DNA of 64,000 nt from Blastobasis lacticolella. Lineage: Eukaryota; Arthropoda; Insecta; Lepidoptera; Blastobasidae. The position numbers and the translations under genes were made by a program. Location: positions 16,397,115-16,461,114 of the forward strand of contig LR990051.1 in assembly GCA_905147135.1 (NCBI GenBank), given 5' to 3'. The notes under the pieces are model-generated. The model saw only the letters and a list, made by a program, of their open reading frames with translations, had not been told where the DNA came from and made no database searches. Positions 21,718 through 32,735 of the stretch are shown here, piece by piece (the stretch's first letter is position 1; each line of letters opens with the position of its first letter).

Positions 21718-22125
21718 TGTCGCAGCCATATGGTTAAATTAGCCGGTTAACCAAACGGCTTTTGCTTAACCGGCTTAAGCTTTTTGAGCAATTACTTAGT
21801 TGAAAATTTGCCAGTTTCATAATATTTTAAAGTGATGTTGAAAGAACAATATTGCCTCGAGTTTTCGCAGCTCATCCACACATTGTCCCAATGCTAACCT
21901 ACCCACAATAACTTCAAAGTATAATAATAGTTTGCATTAGGTTTCTATTCGGTTAGTTTAGGTTAGCATTATGACAATGAATGGAAGAGCTCCGTAAACT
22001 CGAGGCAATATCGTTCATTTGACTTTTCTTTCAAAGTTCATGAATTTGGCCAATTTTCAATTAAATAACTGCTTAAATAGCTAGCCGTTTAATTAACCGG
22101 CTAATTTAACCATTTGGCTGCGACA
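21718..22125. mobile_element. 408-bp fold-back MITE with TATC flanks
   Basis: The ends are tgtcgcagccatatggttaa and (reverse) tgtcgcagccaaatggttaa. The inversion runs through most of the element: for example aacaatattgcctcgag at about 21846-21862 pairs with ctcgaggcaatatcgtt near 22000, and ccaatgctaacctaccc pairs with taggttagcattatg. The arms are thus about 190 bp each and imperfect. TATC occurs directly outside both ends (21714-21717 and 22126-22129), a likely target duplication. Non-coding; superfamily unassigned. Confidence 0.75.
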
Positions 22126-22187
22126 TATCCATATGTACAATACAAGGGCATGAAATGTATTATCTTACGAGTATCTTAACAACCATT

Positions 22188-22252
22188 CCTGGGTCACGGT
22201 CAAGGCGAACCCCGGGCGCGCGAGAGCACAACCGGGACATAACGCCAAGATG
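22188..22252 (+). mobile_element. SINE family 1, tail fragment
   Basis: Reads tgggtcacggtcaaggcgaa, ccccgggcgcgcgagagcac, aaccgggacataacgccaag. It is the last ~65 bp of the family, in the plus orientation. Confidence 0.7.
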
Positions 22253-22329
22253 ATAGTTGTTAAAATGTTTTATAGCATTTATAAAACATATAGTAATAAT
22301 AATATTTATTCGTGTCAAAACTTATACAG

Positions 22330-22475
22330 GGATAGCTACATACCATACCGATTAAACTGAATTTCAAATAGAGAAAACCGCATCCAAATCAGTCCATCCG
22401 TTCGGGAACTACGATGCCACAGACAGATACAAATAGCATACACCCCTCTTTTTTCATCGTAGGTAAAAAGTACTA
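22330..22475 (+). repeat. Interspersed repeat family I (copy 2)
   Basis: Shares aaatagagaaaaccgcatcc, aactacgatgccacagacag and cacccctcttttttcatcgt with 10340-10600 and 61490-61705. Confidence 0.6.
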
Positions 22476-23117
22476 AGCTAGCATAACCTATATATTTTTA
22501 AAACACTAACAATATTTGAGTTTCCTATCTCCTACTCTAGATACGACACTTTTTAAAACAAAATTAATTAATTAGTACGTAGATATTTATCATTAAATTA
22601 TGTTTGTTTATGGCTTGTACTAACTCTAACTTTGTAGCTACTTTTCGAAATTAGGGTAGCAGTAATTATCGTCTACACTGTCTGTTCCAACAATCAAAAT
22701 ACAGATATCTTTATTTCAAAATACAGAAATCTGTATTAACAAAATACAGGTTTAGTTCCTCACTGTTTATTTCGTTTTTAGATACGGGTAACATTCCAGC
22801 AGAGCTGCCATAAAACACCATAGGTTAAAAAACTAACTGCTAGTAACTTCAACCTACCAGGGGATATAAGTATTTTTAGCAGGCAAGTATGTTTACCTAA
22901 TTAGATATACTCTGTAAATACTAAAAGAAATCTTTTATTTACAACTTAAACAACAAATAACCATCTACCTGTCTATAAAACAAATTACCAAAAAAAAGCC
23001 TTAAAAAATTAAATTCCTAACATTATTAGGTACCTATTATTAGTATTTGTCGTTAGTTTAGTTTGTCCTTCTTGTCAGTTTATAATAGTGCTTTTTTGTT
23101 GCCCACAACTTTATCGT
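22476..23117. other. No gene recognised
   Basis: AT-rich. The phrase aaaatacagatatct / aaatacagaaatctgtatt is repeated near 22695-22740. Confidence 0.4.
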
Positions 23118-23285
23118 CATCTGTGCGTTAATGTCCCGGTTGTGCTCTCGCGCACAAGGGTACGAGTTTTCCTTGACATTATCCAGGGTTTGGCAGATCA
23201 GGTAATTACAGTAAGCGACTGCCATCTGACGTTCGTGACCCTGCTATCAGGAGAACCTGACCATATTGGATAATTGATTGCCTGC
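23118..23285 (-). mobile_element. SINE family 1, tail and body fragment
   Basis: From cgttaatgtcccggttgtgc through ccagggtttggcagatcagg to ctgaccatattggataattg. The tRNA-like head is missing. A degraded family D piece (gttaccgcttaccataccgt) follows at 23320-23360. Confidence 0.75.
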
Positions 23286-24833
23286 AACCTAAATGCATAT
23301 ATCGCAGATGTTAAGGGCGACAGTTACCGCTTACCATACCGTACCAGGTGGGCTGACTGCTCATTCGTTCTTGCTTAGCATAAAAAAAGTAAGTTATAGG
23401 CTGAATATTCTATAAAAATAATCATTTTAGCGTAAAAAATAGTACACGCAATCGAAACCTACATGTGACCAATAAAACCAAGTAGAAAAATTTACCAAAG
23501 CGGTAACTCCGTTCACCAAAAGCACTACCACTGTCACTCACTCGCGTGTAACTCGATTGCGGGACAGTAACCGGGACGTTAACGGGACAGGAGGTCACGC
23601 GGCGGAGTCCTGTCGACAACTGACACCCACGTCATGGTCTGAGACTCACTGTGTGTACTGGTGGTGGGAAAAGTGGGATCGGTTCCGAGATCCCGGACTT
23701 GTTCCCCGATCAGTATACTTACTATTATTATTAGGTATTAATTAAGTTTTTAAGGCAAAGGGAATGTGCTCTAGGTAGGCATGGTACCATCATCAATATG
23801 TCTCGGAGGACCAAATCTCCTTCTCTACAGTTGATAAATGAAAGAAAGGCCAATAGTTATTTTTCAATCAAAAGCTATGCACGTGTATTACTTAGACTTA
23901 AATTACCATTATCTACTACTAATCTACTTTAGTAATATTATAAAGAAGAAAAGCTGTTGGCATTAAATTACTGAACCGATTTCGACAATTCTTTCACTAA
24001 TAAAAAACACATTGTTCCCGAGTACCCTAGGGTGCTTTTGTCCCTTAAAAATAACACGACTCCAGCGATATAATTATTTGTTAGTTAGCGGAATATCGGA
24101 AGTAGGTACTTTTACTGTACGAGGTGAATTGATCTGTGTTGTGTCGTCACAAGAGTCGTTATTTGCTTAATCGTATTTGTGAAGTCCTTCTTCTGTTACG
24201 TGTACTCAGTGTTATACTGAATTTAGAGAGATTATAGCAAGTTGCTTTATCCGTTACAATAAAATTTGCGACTACATATTTTATATGAGTATATTTATAT
24301 GAGTTGCAAGCTAAAAGTTCGTATCACCTAAAATTATATCTTTACTTCTTAAAAAAATACAATCACATTTAAGTTTAGTTTTAATACAACGTAAAACACA
24401 ACATCCAATTTAATTTTGGATTTTGTATTTACAACTAAATGAGACTTTCCAATTGAGATTCTCTTTTTCTTGCCCGAAACCCGAAAAAGAATCCTTAGGT
24501 TAAGGATGTAATGCGGAGCCGAATAAAGTGCTCTCTATGTCCTTATCTAAAAACGCAAGCACTTGCGCGCGCGCCTGTACGGGGTCGTCACTTGAACGTC
24601 TGTCAAAACTGCACACAACATGTCACTGGGTAGTCATTAGCGCTCTCAAGTTTATCTCATTTGATAAACAAGGAGCAATTGACCAGCAGCCATGACGCGA
24701 GACTCGGAAATGGGACGATTGCGCTCTTCATTTGATATAATTGTGTTATTCATAATTTACACTGTGTCGTGGTAGAAAGTAATATACGTATATCTATCTA
24801 TATATAGTATCCTACATCTATCTGTATATAGTA
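23286..24833. other. No gene recognised
   Basis: Contains a moderately CpG-rich part at 23535-23640 (gcgggacagtaaccgggacg) and another at 24550-24720. No exon with convincing splice sites and conserved motif was found. Confidence 0.4.
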
Positions 24834-24990
24834 ACAAAGTCGCTTCTCACCGTCTGTATCTATGTACGATTTGATCTTTTAAACTACGCAATGGATTTTA
24901 ATGCGGTATTGAAGAATAGATAGAGTAATTCAAGAAGAAGGTTTTTAAGCAAGAAAAAAAGGGTAGGTAGGGGCAAAGTAGGTGTATGTG
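24834..24990 (+). repeat. Interspersed repeat family J (copy 2)
   Basis: Matches 17879-18016: acaaagtcgcttctcaccgt, gcaatggattttaatgcggt, aattcaagaagaaggttttt, aagaaaaaaagggtaggta. Preceded by a tatcta/tatata simple repeat at 24790-24830. Confidence 0.6.
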
Positions 24991-25336
24991 AACGAAGAAC
25001 TTTAAAAAAGATGTACATTGAAGAAATTAGAAAATATGGTCGGGTTAGGACCTGAGACGAAAGTGTACCCTAAAAATTTTCTTTTCATATTTGTCTGTGC
25101 GTTCTTTCGCACAAGTGGACTTTTTAGATTTGACAGAAATATTTTTTTGTTATTTTTTTATACGTTGTGACAAACGGGCAGACAGTCCACCTGATGGTAA
25201 GCGGTAACTCTCCCGGTAACATTAGGTCGCAGGCAACAAAAATGCAAAAAGGTGCCTTGTCCCTGCGAGGACTAAGATGAAATGCATAATGCCTGTATTG
25301 CGATAGCAACCTTATCCTTCAAACAGGAACACAGCA

Positions 25337-25681
25337 ATGCAAACGTTGTTGCTTGGTAGCAGAAATCGTCTTCGGTTGAAATCCGAAGTATATTTTGATG
25401 ATCTTGAAAGATGTATAAATTTTGAAGGGGCAAAGCGAAGTCCAACAGGATATGGCGAATGCTACATACTCGACGATTACCGTGATACGATACTGGATCC
25501 GAGCTGCAATCCTAGATCACGATATTTATCAAATGTAGTATCGAATTCACGGATTGTGATAACGATCACAGGGTATCTAGAAATACAGAAATCTTCGATC
25601 CGTATCAACGATATGTATCGCAACGGAGTTTTTTTTATAAAATTACACCTGGGTAAAGAGACAAAACTAACGACAAATTAA
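25337..25681 (+). CDS. Unrecognised 114-codon open frame (doubtful)
   Basis: Begins inside a repeat phrase also seen at 16812-16832 (gcaaacgttgttgcttggta, gcagaaatcg), then continues open with a fairly even amino-acid mix (EVYFDDLERCINFEGAKR, GYGECYILDDYRDT, RYLSNVVSNSR). The coding-like part is unusually rich in CGAT/GATC words. No domain, signal peptide or membrane segment was seen. There are no consensus splice borders that would make it an obvious exon. It may be a chance open frame or a scrap of an old insertion; I cannot assign a function. Confidence 0.15.
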   Translation: MQTLLLGSRNRLRLKSEVYFDDLERCINFEGAKRSPTGYGECYILDDYRDTILDPSCNPRSRYLSNVVSNSRIVITITGYLEIQKSSIRINDMYRNGVFFIKLHLGKETKLTTN

Positions 25682-26883
25682 TAGGAGTATATTTGAAACC
25701 TAATAAAAAATTTACAATATATCTTTTGTTAAATTACTGGCATCTCAACATACTCTATTTTCGAAATCAAATATTAATTTTGATAATTATTTGTACAATT
25801 AAAATTTATTTGAGCAAATGTCTAATTGCGAAAAAAACGCCAATTTCTTAAGTAAGGACCCAATATTAGCTTATCTTACTTATCTGGTATCTCTTCACAT
25901 CACACGCACGCATTAAAAATTAAAATATTTTAGTAGCAAACTTTTATAACTACGCCCAATAAAATTAATATTTAATGCGGAAAACTTTGCCAGCGCTCGC
26001 ACGTAGTCTAAAAAAGGTTATTATTAATACGAATATAGGCTTAGCCCTTACGAAGCAATTTACTTGTACAGAAAGCTTACGACTAACAATAGTAAAATAT
26101 ATGATAGAACACCAATCAGGTTAGGTTAACACAAACCGCGTTATAACGCGGATTCAGTTGTAACGCGAGTGACTACGGCGTTGGCGCGTAGCACACCTAC
26201 GCGCCCTATTCCCCATCTCATACTTGTTTCTACTGAGTGTTAGAATGAGTTTTATTCGATTGTTCTATGTCCTCAACTTTAAATTCGTCACTTAAACTTA
26301 ACTGGTTCTGAGTAGTTGTCTACTAAAATACTTGCCTCGTAATTGTTTATTCATTCATGATTTATTTAGCAGTAGAAACTTTGAAATAAATAGTTTAAAA
26401 CTTTCATAGACCCACAAGTTTAAATCTAAAAGGACAACCGAATTATACTAAGCCCAATAGTTGGGCAGCCCTGTCCCGACGCTGACGTCCAGGGATCTAT
26501 ATATCATTCTGTCTCTCAGTGTCGCCACTGAATACGCTGGCAGAAACTGTCCGAAATAATTGTTAAATAAATCGTTTATCGTCTGTCCAAAATAATGATT
26601 TCGATTGAACGCGAGATACATACTTAATTATTTTGTTGATGTGATACAATATCAAATTGCTTAGCACTAAAACACATACCTACCTACCTACAGTATAATT
26701 ACTGTGATACAGTATTTGCTTAGAAATTTTATTGATTTTTATGAACGAACTACCTGGTATTTTAAAGAACCACTAAAAATAAAATACTATTATAGACTTT
26801 GTTGTATAAGCAGACTGTTTCGTACTTTGAGGCTAGTTGAACTTCAGCACCGCAACGAGCTCGCCATTAGATAAAAAAAAATA
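25682..26883. other. No gene recognised; small CpG-rich palindromes near 26140-26205
   Basis: A perfect 16-base palindrome ccgcgttataacgcgg lies at 26136-26151, and a 9-bp inverted repeat ggcgcgtag/ctacgcgcc at 26183-26191 and 26197-26205. The rest is AT-rich and without recognisable genes. Confidence 0.5.
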
Positions 26884-26972
26884 TTGGCGTTAATTATGTT
26901 GTCCGCCTTGGCCGTGATCTATGGCAGATCTGGTGGAATGGAGCGACTGCCATCTGACCTCCGCCATGCTCC
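26884..26972 (-). mobile_element. SINE family 1, internally deleted tail fragment
   Basis: Tail word ggcgttaattatgttgtccg, then gccgtgatctatggcagatc and gagcgactgccatctgacct. The central GC-rich part of the tail has been lost. Confidence 0.6.
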
Positions 26973-28435
26973 AGAGTAATGAGCAATAGTAATCGGAAAC
27001 TGCAATTAAATATAAGAAATAGGATCCAGTCCATGATTATTCATATATTTAGTACCATGTTATGGGAGGACAGAAAAGCGATGATTCTACAAATTTACTG
27101 CTAATAGTTTATCTGTGGTGTCTCGTACATGGCTGAAAAAATGTATGCTATTATACAAATCTTATTGTTGTAAGCTGTGAGACATCCAAATAAATGAAAT
27201 AAAAATAAAAACATTTTTACGCTACCTACAAAATAATATTCAAATTTACTTAATTAGAATTACAACAAATCAATGGCATTAGATATAATTCGACCCCTCC
27301 CCTTAAATTAAATCTGCAAAAAGAATTTAAAAATGACGAAACGTCGGGAAAACAAATCGAAAAGGTACGTCGCGTGCAAGTCCCGACTAATATAATAATA
27401 AGAATTTAAAAAGCCGGCCATGTCCCGCAGTTGGGCGTCCCTGGCGGTCCGGGCTCTATATTTCAGCCCGTGCTCGCTGTCACAGCTTGACAGACGGACC
27501 GATTTATCCATTGTTTTCTGATTGCTGGCTCTCCGAGGCTTGCCTTCGGAAGAATGCGGCCCTTGTGCGAGTGGGCAAAGTTTTGCCTGTTGACGCCTCA
27601 GATTGATGGAGTTTTTCTGTTAGCGTTGACAGTTGGCTGGGAATTGGGAGAGGAAAGAGTGTGGTGTGGACTCTTTCGAATTACGCAGGCATCGCGGGTA
27701 GCCTTGGAAAGTTTTGAGGATAATGGTGGGTGCTGCGGTTATGAGGATAATGGTGGGTGCTGGGTGGTACGTTCTAATAATAGGTAGTTAATAAAACTGT
27801 AGTATAATAATACTGTTCGGTTACTACTCAGTGACAAACGAGCAGAGAGTCCTGACGAGTAGCAGTATTCGTTGAAATTCACATTTTATGTGTTTCGTAG
27901 CGTGATTGATACGGCAAGTCGTGATTTTGGGCATTGTTTGTTCACCAAATAAGACAAGTCAGTTTAAACGGATCATACATACATACATACACAGGTGGGG
28001 TAGAATATTGGTCATAACGTCTATAATTCGTACTTACGTTTCATATAACAAAAATTCAGAACCGCTAGTGTATTTCATGAAATAGTGCCTGCAATGAAAA
28101 TTTTAATAAAAGTGCAGTGACAAAGTCCATTACTAGTCATTAGAAACGTAGTTAGGCAGCGTTTGACAGAAATGGTAATTTTAAAAATAAATTATACATA
28201 AAATTTTGACAAAAATGACCCTTTGGAGTATTACTACAATCGCTCTGACCACATACGTATTACTTCATAATCGCTAATCCATTTGGCACCTTCTATAGGG
28301 TCATATTGACTGTCAGTCTAACAAAGCTAATTTGTTAATACAATACATAGTATCAGCGTAACCGCAAATTATAATTTATATATATTTCCTGCTATAAGCG
28401 TTTATTTTGAGGCAAATGTAGGTACAACTAAGGAA
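26973..28435. other. No gene recognised; G+C-rich island at 27410-27770
   Basis: The island (gcgtccctggcggtccgggc, ccgaggcttgccttcggaag) stands out from AT-rich surroundings. A weaker relative of its left part (gttgggcagccctgtcc, gtccagggatctatatat) lies at 26460-26500. Just right of it the unit gataatggtgggtgctg is repeated twice (27719-27765). A (catacata)n microsatellite lies at 27974-27992. It may be a promoter or non-coding RNA; no evidence decides. Confidence 0.4.
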
Positions 28436-28590
28436 TGGAACGCGTTGCCTGCGAGTGTGTTCCCTGATCACTATAATCTGGACGCCTTCAAGGCTAGAGT
28501 GAATAGGCTGTTCCTAGATAGGCATGCTCCATCTTTGACCGCATCGTCACTTACCACCAGGTGAGATGGCGGTCAAATGCCTGGATAGTC
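28436..28590 (+). pseudogene. LINE reverse transcriptase C-terminal fragment
   Basis: Translates as [20 protein letters not shown], then [20 protein letters not shown], then TTR and a stop. This is a frequent C terminus of a lepidopteran non-LTR element. The related scrap at 8305-8395 is shorter. It is followed by a short A-rich tail (aaaattaaaaaac). A 5'-truncated dead copy. Confidence 0.75.
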
Positions 28591-28877
28591 TAAAATTAAA
28601 AAACAATATATAGGTAGAGAATAGGTGCATATTACCACTAGAAAATTTTGCTTTGAAGCTACAGCAACATACCTAGGTACAGGGTAATTGGTGCATCTTT
28701 GGCCAAAATAATGTTTGCTTAAAGAAGGTGGCAATTTTTGTACCAGTTTAGGCCCAAAAATCCTATCCTAGACACCCAATAGGTAATTACCCAACAAGCA
28801 CAAGTAGCAGTACAAAATATCACTTTTGGTGTAACTCAGAACAATACGAGTTAATAAAGATTTATAATTGTTCAACC

Positions 28878-31203
28878 GTGAACTTAGGGCTGCGCATTAC
28901 GCTTTTGTCTGTATAATAGCATCATAAAAGCAGGAACGGATACTATTGTTACGGGCTCGGAGTTAGTGTAGATGTCAAAAATGCTGTCTTACAGCTACTA
29001 GCATTTCTATATTGCATTGGTTGCTTAAGAGCATTTTAATGGTAGTAAAATATGATAATTGCTGCATAAAGGTGTAGACTTACGCCACTGAAATGCTAGC
29101 ATTTAATAAGGGTCACTGTGAACTGCCATACAGCCATCAGTTTTAGAGTGGTGTACAAATAGAGTGATTTATCGCATAAAGTTACACATCGGTTCACCTC
29201 AACTCTGTTATACAGCTTTTTAACATCTTTTGCAAAGCTGGTTAAAAGTGTTGTATGAACACACGTGAACACCAAAGGTGTTGTGAGATACTCGTCTAAT
29301 TCTGAAATACAGCATTTGGTTGTAAATTGGCTACATAAAAATAGAACTATACTGTTATAGTCTGCATAATAAAACCTGTGTTACCTATTCTAGGGCACAT
29401 TGAGTAATACTTGAATTATTTCCGTATATTATAACACCTAAAGCTGCAATCAGGTTCACATTAATTAATAATTTATCACTTCAACGGTCATTTTGAGAGG
29501 CCATAAGTTCTTGCGAAGGTAATCAAACTGCGACAGTACATATTTCAGAATACGGTTCCGTACAAAATTTAAATTAAGGGATGAGTTGTATAAATGTGGA
29601 GGAAGACGAATATTAAAATTAATCAAGATATTCCAGTGAAAATAAACAAAATACATAATACATAATTTTCTGAAATCAGTTCCGTAATGCATCACGTACA
29701 GCAGACGTCCCAGTGCAGATATGTTACACCCAGTAGAAATTAAATGTAAATTAGTATGCGTTGAACATAAGGATTTCCAATATTTCATACCCTTGTTACA
29801 TACATTATGATTAAAAAGACTTACATTTTTTATATTATTTTATTTATCAATTTAAAAAAGTTACTTGTATCTTGATAATAATAAATATGCTTGAACAATT
29901 CACAAAGTATGTTTAGTTATTGCTACAGCCATTGAAGTCATGCTTAATCTTACACCACTACATCTGCACATAAGGCAGGAACCAGTAAAAGAAGCGCACA
30001 TGTTAGTTCACGATTTGAAAGCATTTTTAAATTTGTAACTGTAAACAGACAAAAAAAGACATAATTAATAGATAGTAGTATTAAAACACTAGTTTATAAA
30101 AATAGCCAAAAGCGAGTTACATAACGAGGCCTCTAACAATACAGTAATTTTACGTATATTAAAATTACTGAATTGTTAGTGGTTGATGTTTTGCAGAGGA
30201 TCCCTAAAACTATAAAATTAATATTAAAAAGTAATGCGTTAAAGTAGTTCACATAAATGGTTTTAGCATTAATGTGAATAATAATAATGTTATTAAGAGC
30301 CGTCAGGCTGCATTATGGTTCACTTGAACTATTATTTACTGGAATAAGCATTACTGAGGAACCAGGGTGAACTCTTGTACAGCCACGGGAATTAATTTAG
30401 CATTAAAACAGTTCACATACGTTTCATACGAATGTCGCCATTTTGTTACTACCTTATCACTAATAAAGAATGTTTTTTTTTATCATATATTAATGAATTC
30501 TGACTTTAATTTCACGTTAAAAATACACTAGTTCTAATATAAAATAAAAACTTTGTTTAATTTTATGTAAGTCACACAAAAAGACATACATATATTTTTT
30601 TATGTGTTTTTTTTCTGTATTAAATACTGTATTTCTAATTAAAAACGAAATATTTTCGAGGCGCGCAAAAGTTTTGCTATAAAACCATATGAACATTCAC
30701 AGTGAACTTGCATTCCCAGTTATTTTCACAGGTTATACCTAATGTTAAAAGTGTACTTGCTAAGATAACACAATGATTACACCTTCACCATAAACACTTT
30801 ATCGTCACTTAGCTAAATTAATATGTCACAGGTCGGCTGTATCTTATTTATTTCGTTAGAGCTTTGACAAAATAAGTTTAAGAACATCATTAAAGAGTAA
30901 TCGTGAACCTAAAGCGTTATTTCAGACTATCAGTTACCATTCCTTAGTGCTTAGTCTATATAACAGGACACTCGTGTTCTATTAAACAGCTGATAAACAG
31001 CCTTGTGACCCATAGTAACTCCAATATACTGCTATTATAATGCTTTTATATAGAAATGTGAACTAAATTAGAACCAAAGGCTGAATAATTTGTGCCCATT
31101 TAAGCATTATATAAGTGTTAGCAGCGCTGTCAACACCCTTGTTACACTGTCTTATGCAGCTTTTAGTTTCCGTGTTACACCGAACGTGGTCTCTTATAAT
31201 GCT
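28878..31203. other. Unexplained 2.3-kb tract built from recurrent short words
   Basis: No credible gene. The six-mer GTTCAC (either strand) occurs 13 times between 28878 and 31063: 28878, 29118, 29192, 29265, 29454, 30006, 30247, 30318, 30367, 30411, 30702, 30903, 31058. By base composition about one would be expected. AGCATT/AATGCT also occurs 13 times (from 28980 to 31198) and TACAGC/GCTGTA six times. Longer phrases recur in diverged form, for example ctgtcttacagctactag, ctgttatacagctttttaac and ctgtcttatgcagctttta. Both strands are used. It may be a very old, scrambled repeat array, a structured non-coding RNA, or a cluster of binding sites (12 of 13 hits extend to RGTTCAC, compatible with nuclear-receptor half-sites). 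The class is unknown. Confidence 0.5.
30133..30179. repeat. Near-perfect 20-bp inverted repeat
   Basis: ctaacaatacagtaatttta (30133-30152) and taaaattactgaattgttag (30160-30179) are reverse complements with one mismatch and a 7-base loop. It lies inside the recurrent-word tract. The stem is shorter than expected for a microRNA hairpin with loop. Confidence 0.65.
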
Positions 31204-31439
31204 ACTTGTGCTACTTGGGTAGGTAATAGGTGATATATAAAAACTAAACCTTACAAGAACTGCACAAGCGCTGCGAAAGTTTATACTCATTTAGATGTAC
31301 TTGTTAGATAGGGTGTATAAAGTGTACAGATCTTGGGTGTGAATTTAAGTATTTAGAAGATATTAATGATGGTGGTCTAGTATTTTATCGAAAACTAAGG
31401 ATGGAAAGCTTAATGAAATAAAAATAGGGCACATTAGTT

Positions 31440-31830
31440 AAATATAAATAGCTATTTATTCAGGAAAGGAATAGCATATTTAAATACACATATTAGATCA
31501 AATTAGATAAGTTATTATATTATAGGATAGGCAATCATAGCAAACAAAGTTACATGGGAAATATAACAATATATTCTGAACATAATAAAACATAGCAAAA
31601 TACATATTTATCCCTAAAAATGGGACAATAGTATTACGTATGATTCAATCAATAACCGATTATACAGATAAATAAATCTAATACAAAATATAAAGCAACA
31701 ATAAAACAATGCAAGTTTGTACTTACATCTGTGCCGGGTCTGGAGCAACAAGGCCCTCCCAGTCTCTCGACTGGGTTTATATAACCAACATTCAAACGGA
31801 AGTTAGAAGCCGTTACATTTCAACCAATGA
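31440..31830 (-). promoter_or_regulatory. Promoter-like or solo-LTR-like unit
   Basis: On the minus strand, in order: attgg (inverted CCAAT, about 31826), tatataaa (about 31775-31782), a short GC-rich segment with the hairpin cccagtc-gaga-gactggg (about 31756-31773) and gggccttgttgctccagacc, a splice-donor-like gtaagt (about 31728), and about 270 bases later gaataaatag, a polyadenylation-like signal (about 31458). CCAAT-TATA-leader-AATAAA over ~390 bp is the usual make-up of an LTR, but I could not find TG...CA ends with a target duplication. An alternative is a host promoter transcribing leftwards into the recurrent-word tract. Confidence 0.35.
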
Positions 31831-32307
31831 CAGCACGTTATAATAATTCTAATTAACTATGAAATATTGTGCAAAGATAATAACCAAATTCATCGAAATA
31901 GTTCTTAAAACTATTTTAAATAATTATAAGATACATTAAATATTTAGAAATCAAACTTTTAGTTAATTAGTACTGAATGTGATCAAAGATTAAACATCGT
32001 TCAGGAGTTTCGTACATTCGTTCTGAAATGACTATAATTTTATTTGGCAATATTATTTATTATTAATTACGATAGTTTTACTTTTAAATAACAATTAAAA
32101 ATAGACTATAATACCATATAATATAACATACTCATAATAAAACCCTGTTGAATACTTGCAATTTTTGCAATGAATACTGAAAGTTTTTTTTTATTTTTCT
32201 AGCCAGGAATTTACTGCAAAAGATTTGGTCTTGTAACTGGAATTATCTTTAGCTACGAACCACCTATATATAGCCTGAAGTACCTACAATTACTGATTAG
32301 AAGTAGG
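31831..32307. other. No gene recognised
   Basis: Strongly AT-rich, many short A/T runs, no repeat family identified. Confidence 0.4.
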
Positions 32308-32309
32308 TA

Positions 32310-32560
32310 GAGCTCGTCTAATCTAAAATGACGCGCCCCACTATCGCATTAACGCACACAAGCAAGTTTGAAATATGGACGCAATACATATACAAATGCC
32401 GTTGTAATTGGTCATTCAGTTGCCGGTGAAATTCAAACGTAGGAGCACGCGTCGTTTATTGGCTCCCACACAGATGAAGTGTCATTATCAATATTTGCAC
32501 TCACACATCGAAATCAACTAACTAAGTAGTGGGGCGCGTCATTTTAGACTAGACGAGCTC
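32310..32560. mobile_element. 251-bp MITE with 34-bp inverted ends and TA flanks
   Basis: Ends 32310-32343 (gagctcgtctaatctaaaat...) and 32527-32560 (...attttagactagacgagctc) are inverted repeats with one mismatch. TA lies outside both (32308-32309 and 32561-32562), as for Tc1/mariner-type elements. The interior includes aaattcaaacgtaggagcac and acacagatgaagtgtc, which also occur in a decayed second copy at 58907-59068. Non-autonomous; no transposase. Confidence 0.75.
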
Positions 32561-32562
32561 TA

Positions 32563-32735
32563 CGTACTTCTTCTTATCGAGTCGATGGGCTAGACTCTGA
32601 CGTATACTTTATTCGTCCAGCATTCGGCGACGCATACAGCGTTTGGACTGGCCTCCAACAAGTCCCCCATTGTGCAAGTTTTAGAACACGCCGATCATGA
32701 AACGAGGTGGTCCATGATTTGCACAAGAAAAAACT
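32563..32735 (-). pseudogene. LINE C-terminal fragment with Cys/His region
   Basis: On the minus strand gtgcaaatcatggaccacct... reads CKSWTTSFHDRRVLKLAQWG-like in one frame and parallels 37600-37830 (tgcacaatgg, ggccaatccaa, tatgcgtcgccgaat, tcgactcgataagaa). It is the tail of a reverse transcriptase ORF of the type ending with CDCG..TMNHL. Disrupted and short. Confidence 0.55.

Noticed and set aside
25337..25681. A real 114-residue gene
   Set aside because: No domain, no splice or promoter context, and the start lies in a repeat phrase. Kept only as a doubtful feature.
29465..29788. A 107-residue minus-strand protein gene
   Set aside because: Cys/His/Leu-rich composition as expected from AT-rich chance frames, no recognisable motif, and it sits in the recurrent-word tract.
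31440..31830. A definite solo LTR
   Set aside because: Promoter and polyadenylation-like signals fit, but no TG...CA ends with matching target duplication and no second copy in the window were found. Left as a candidate.
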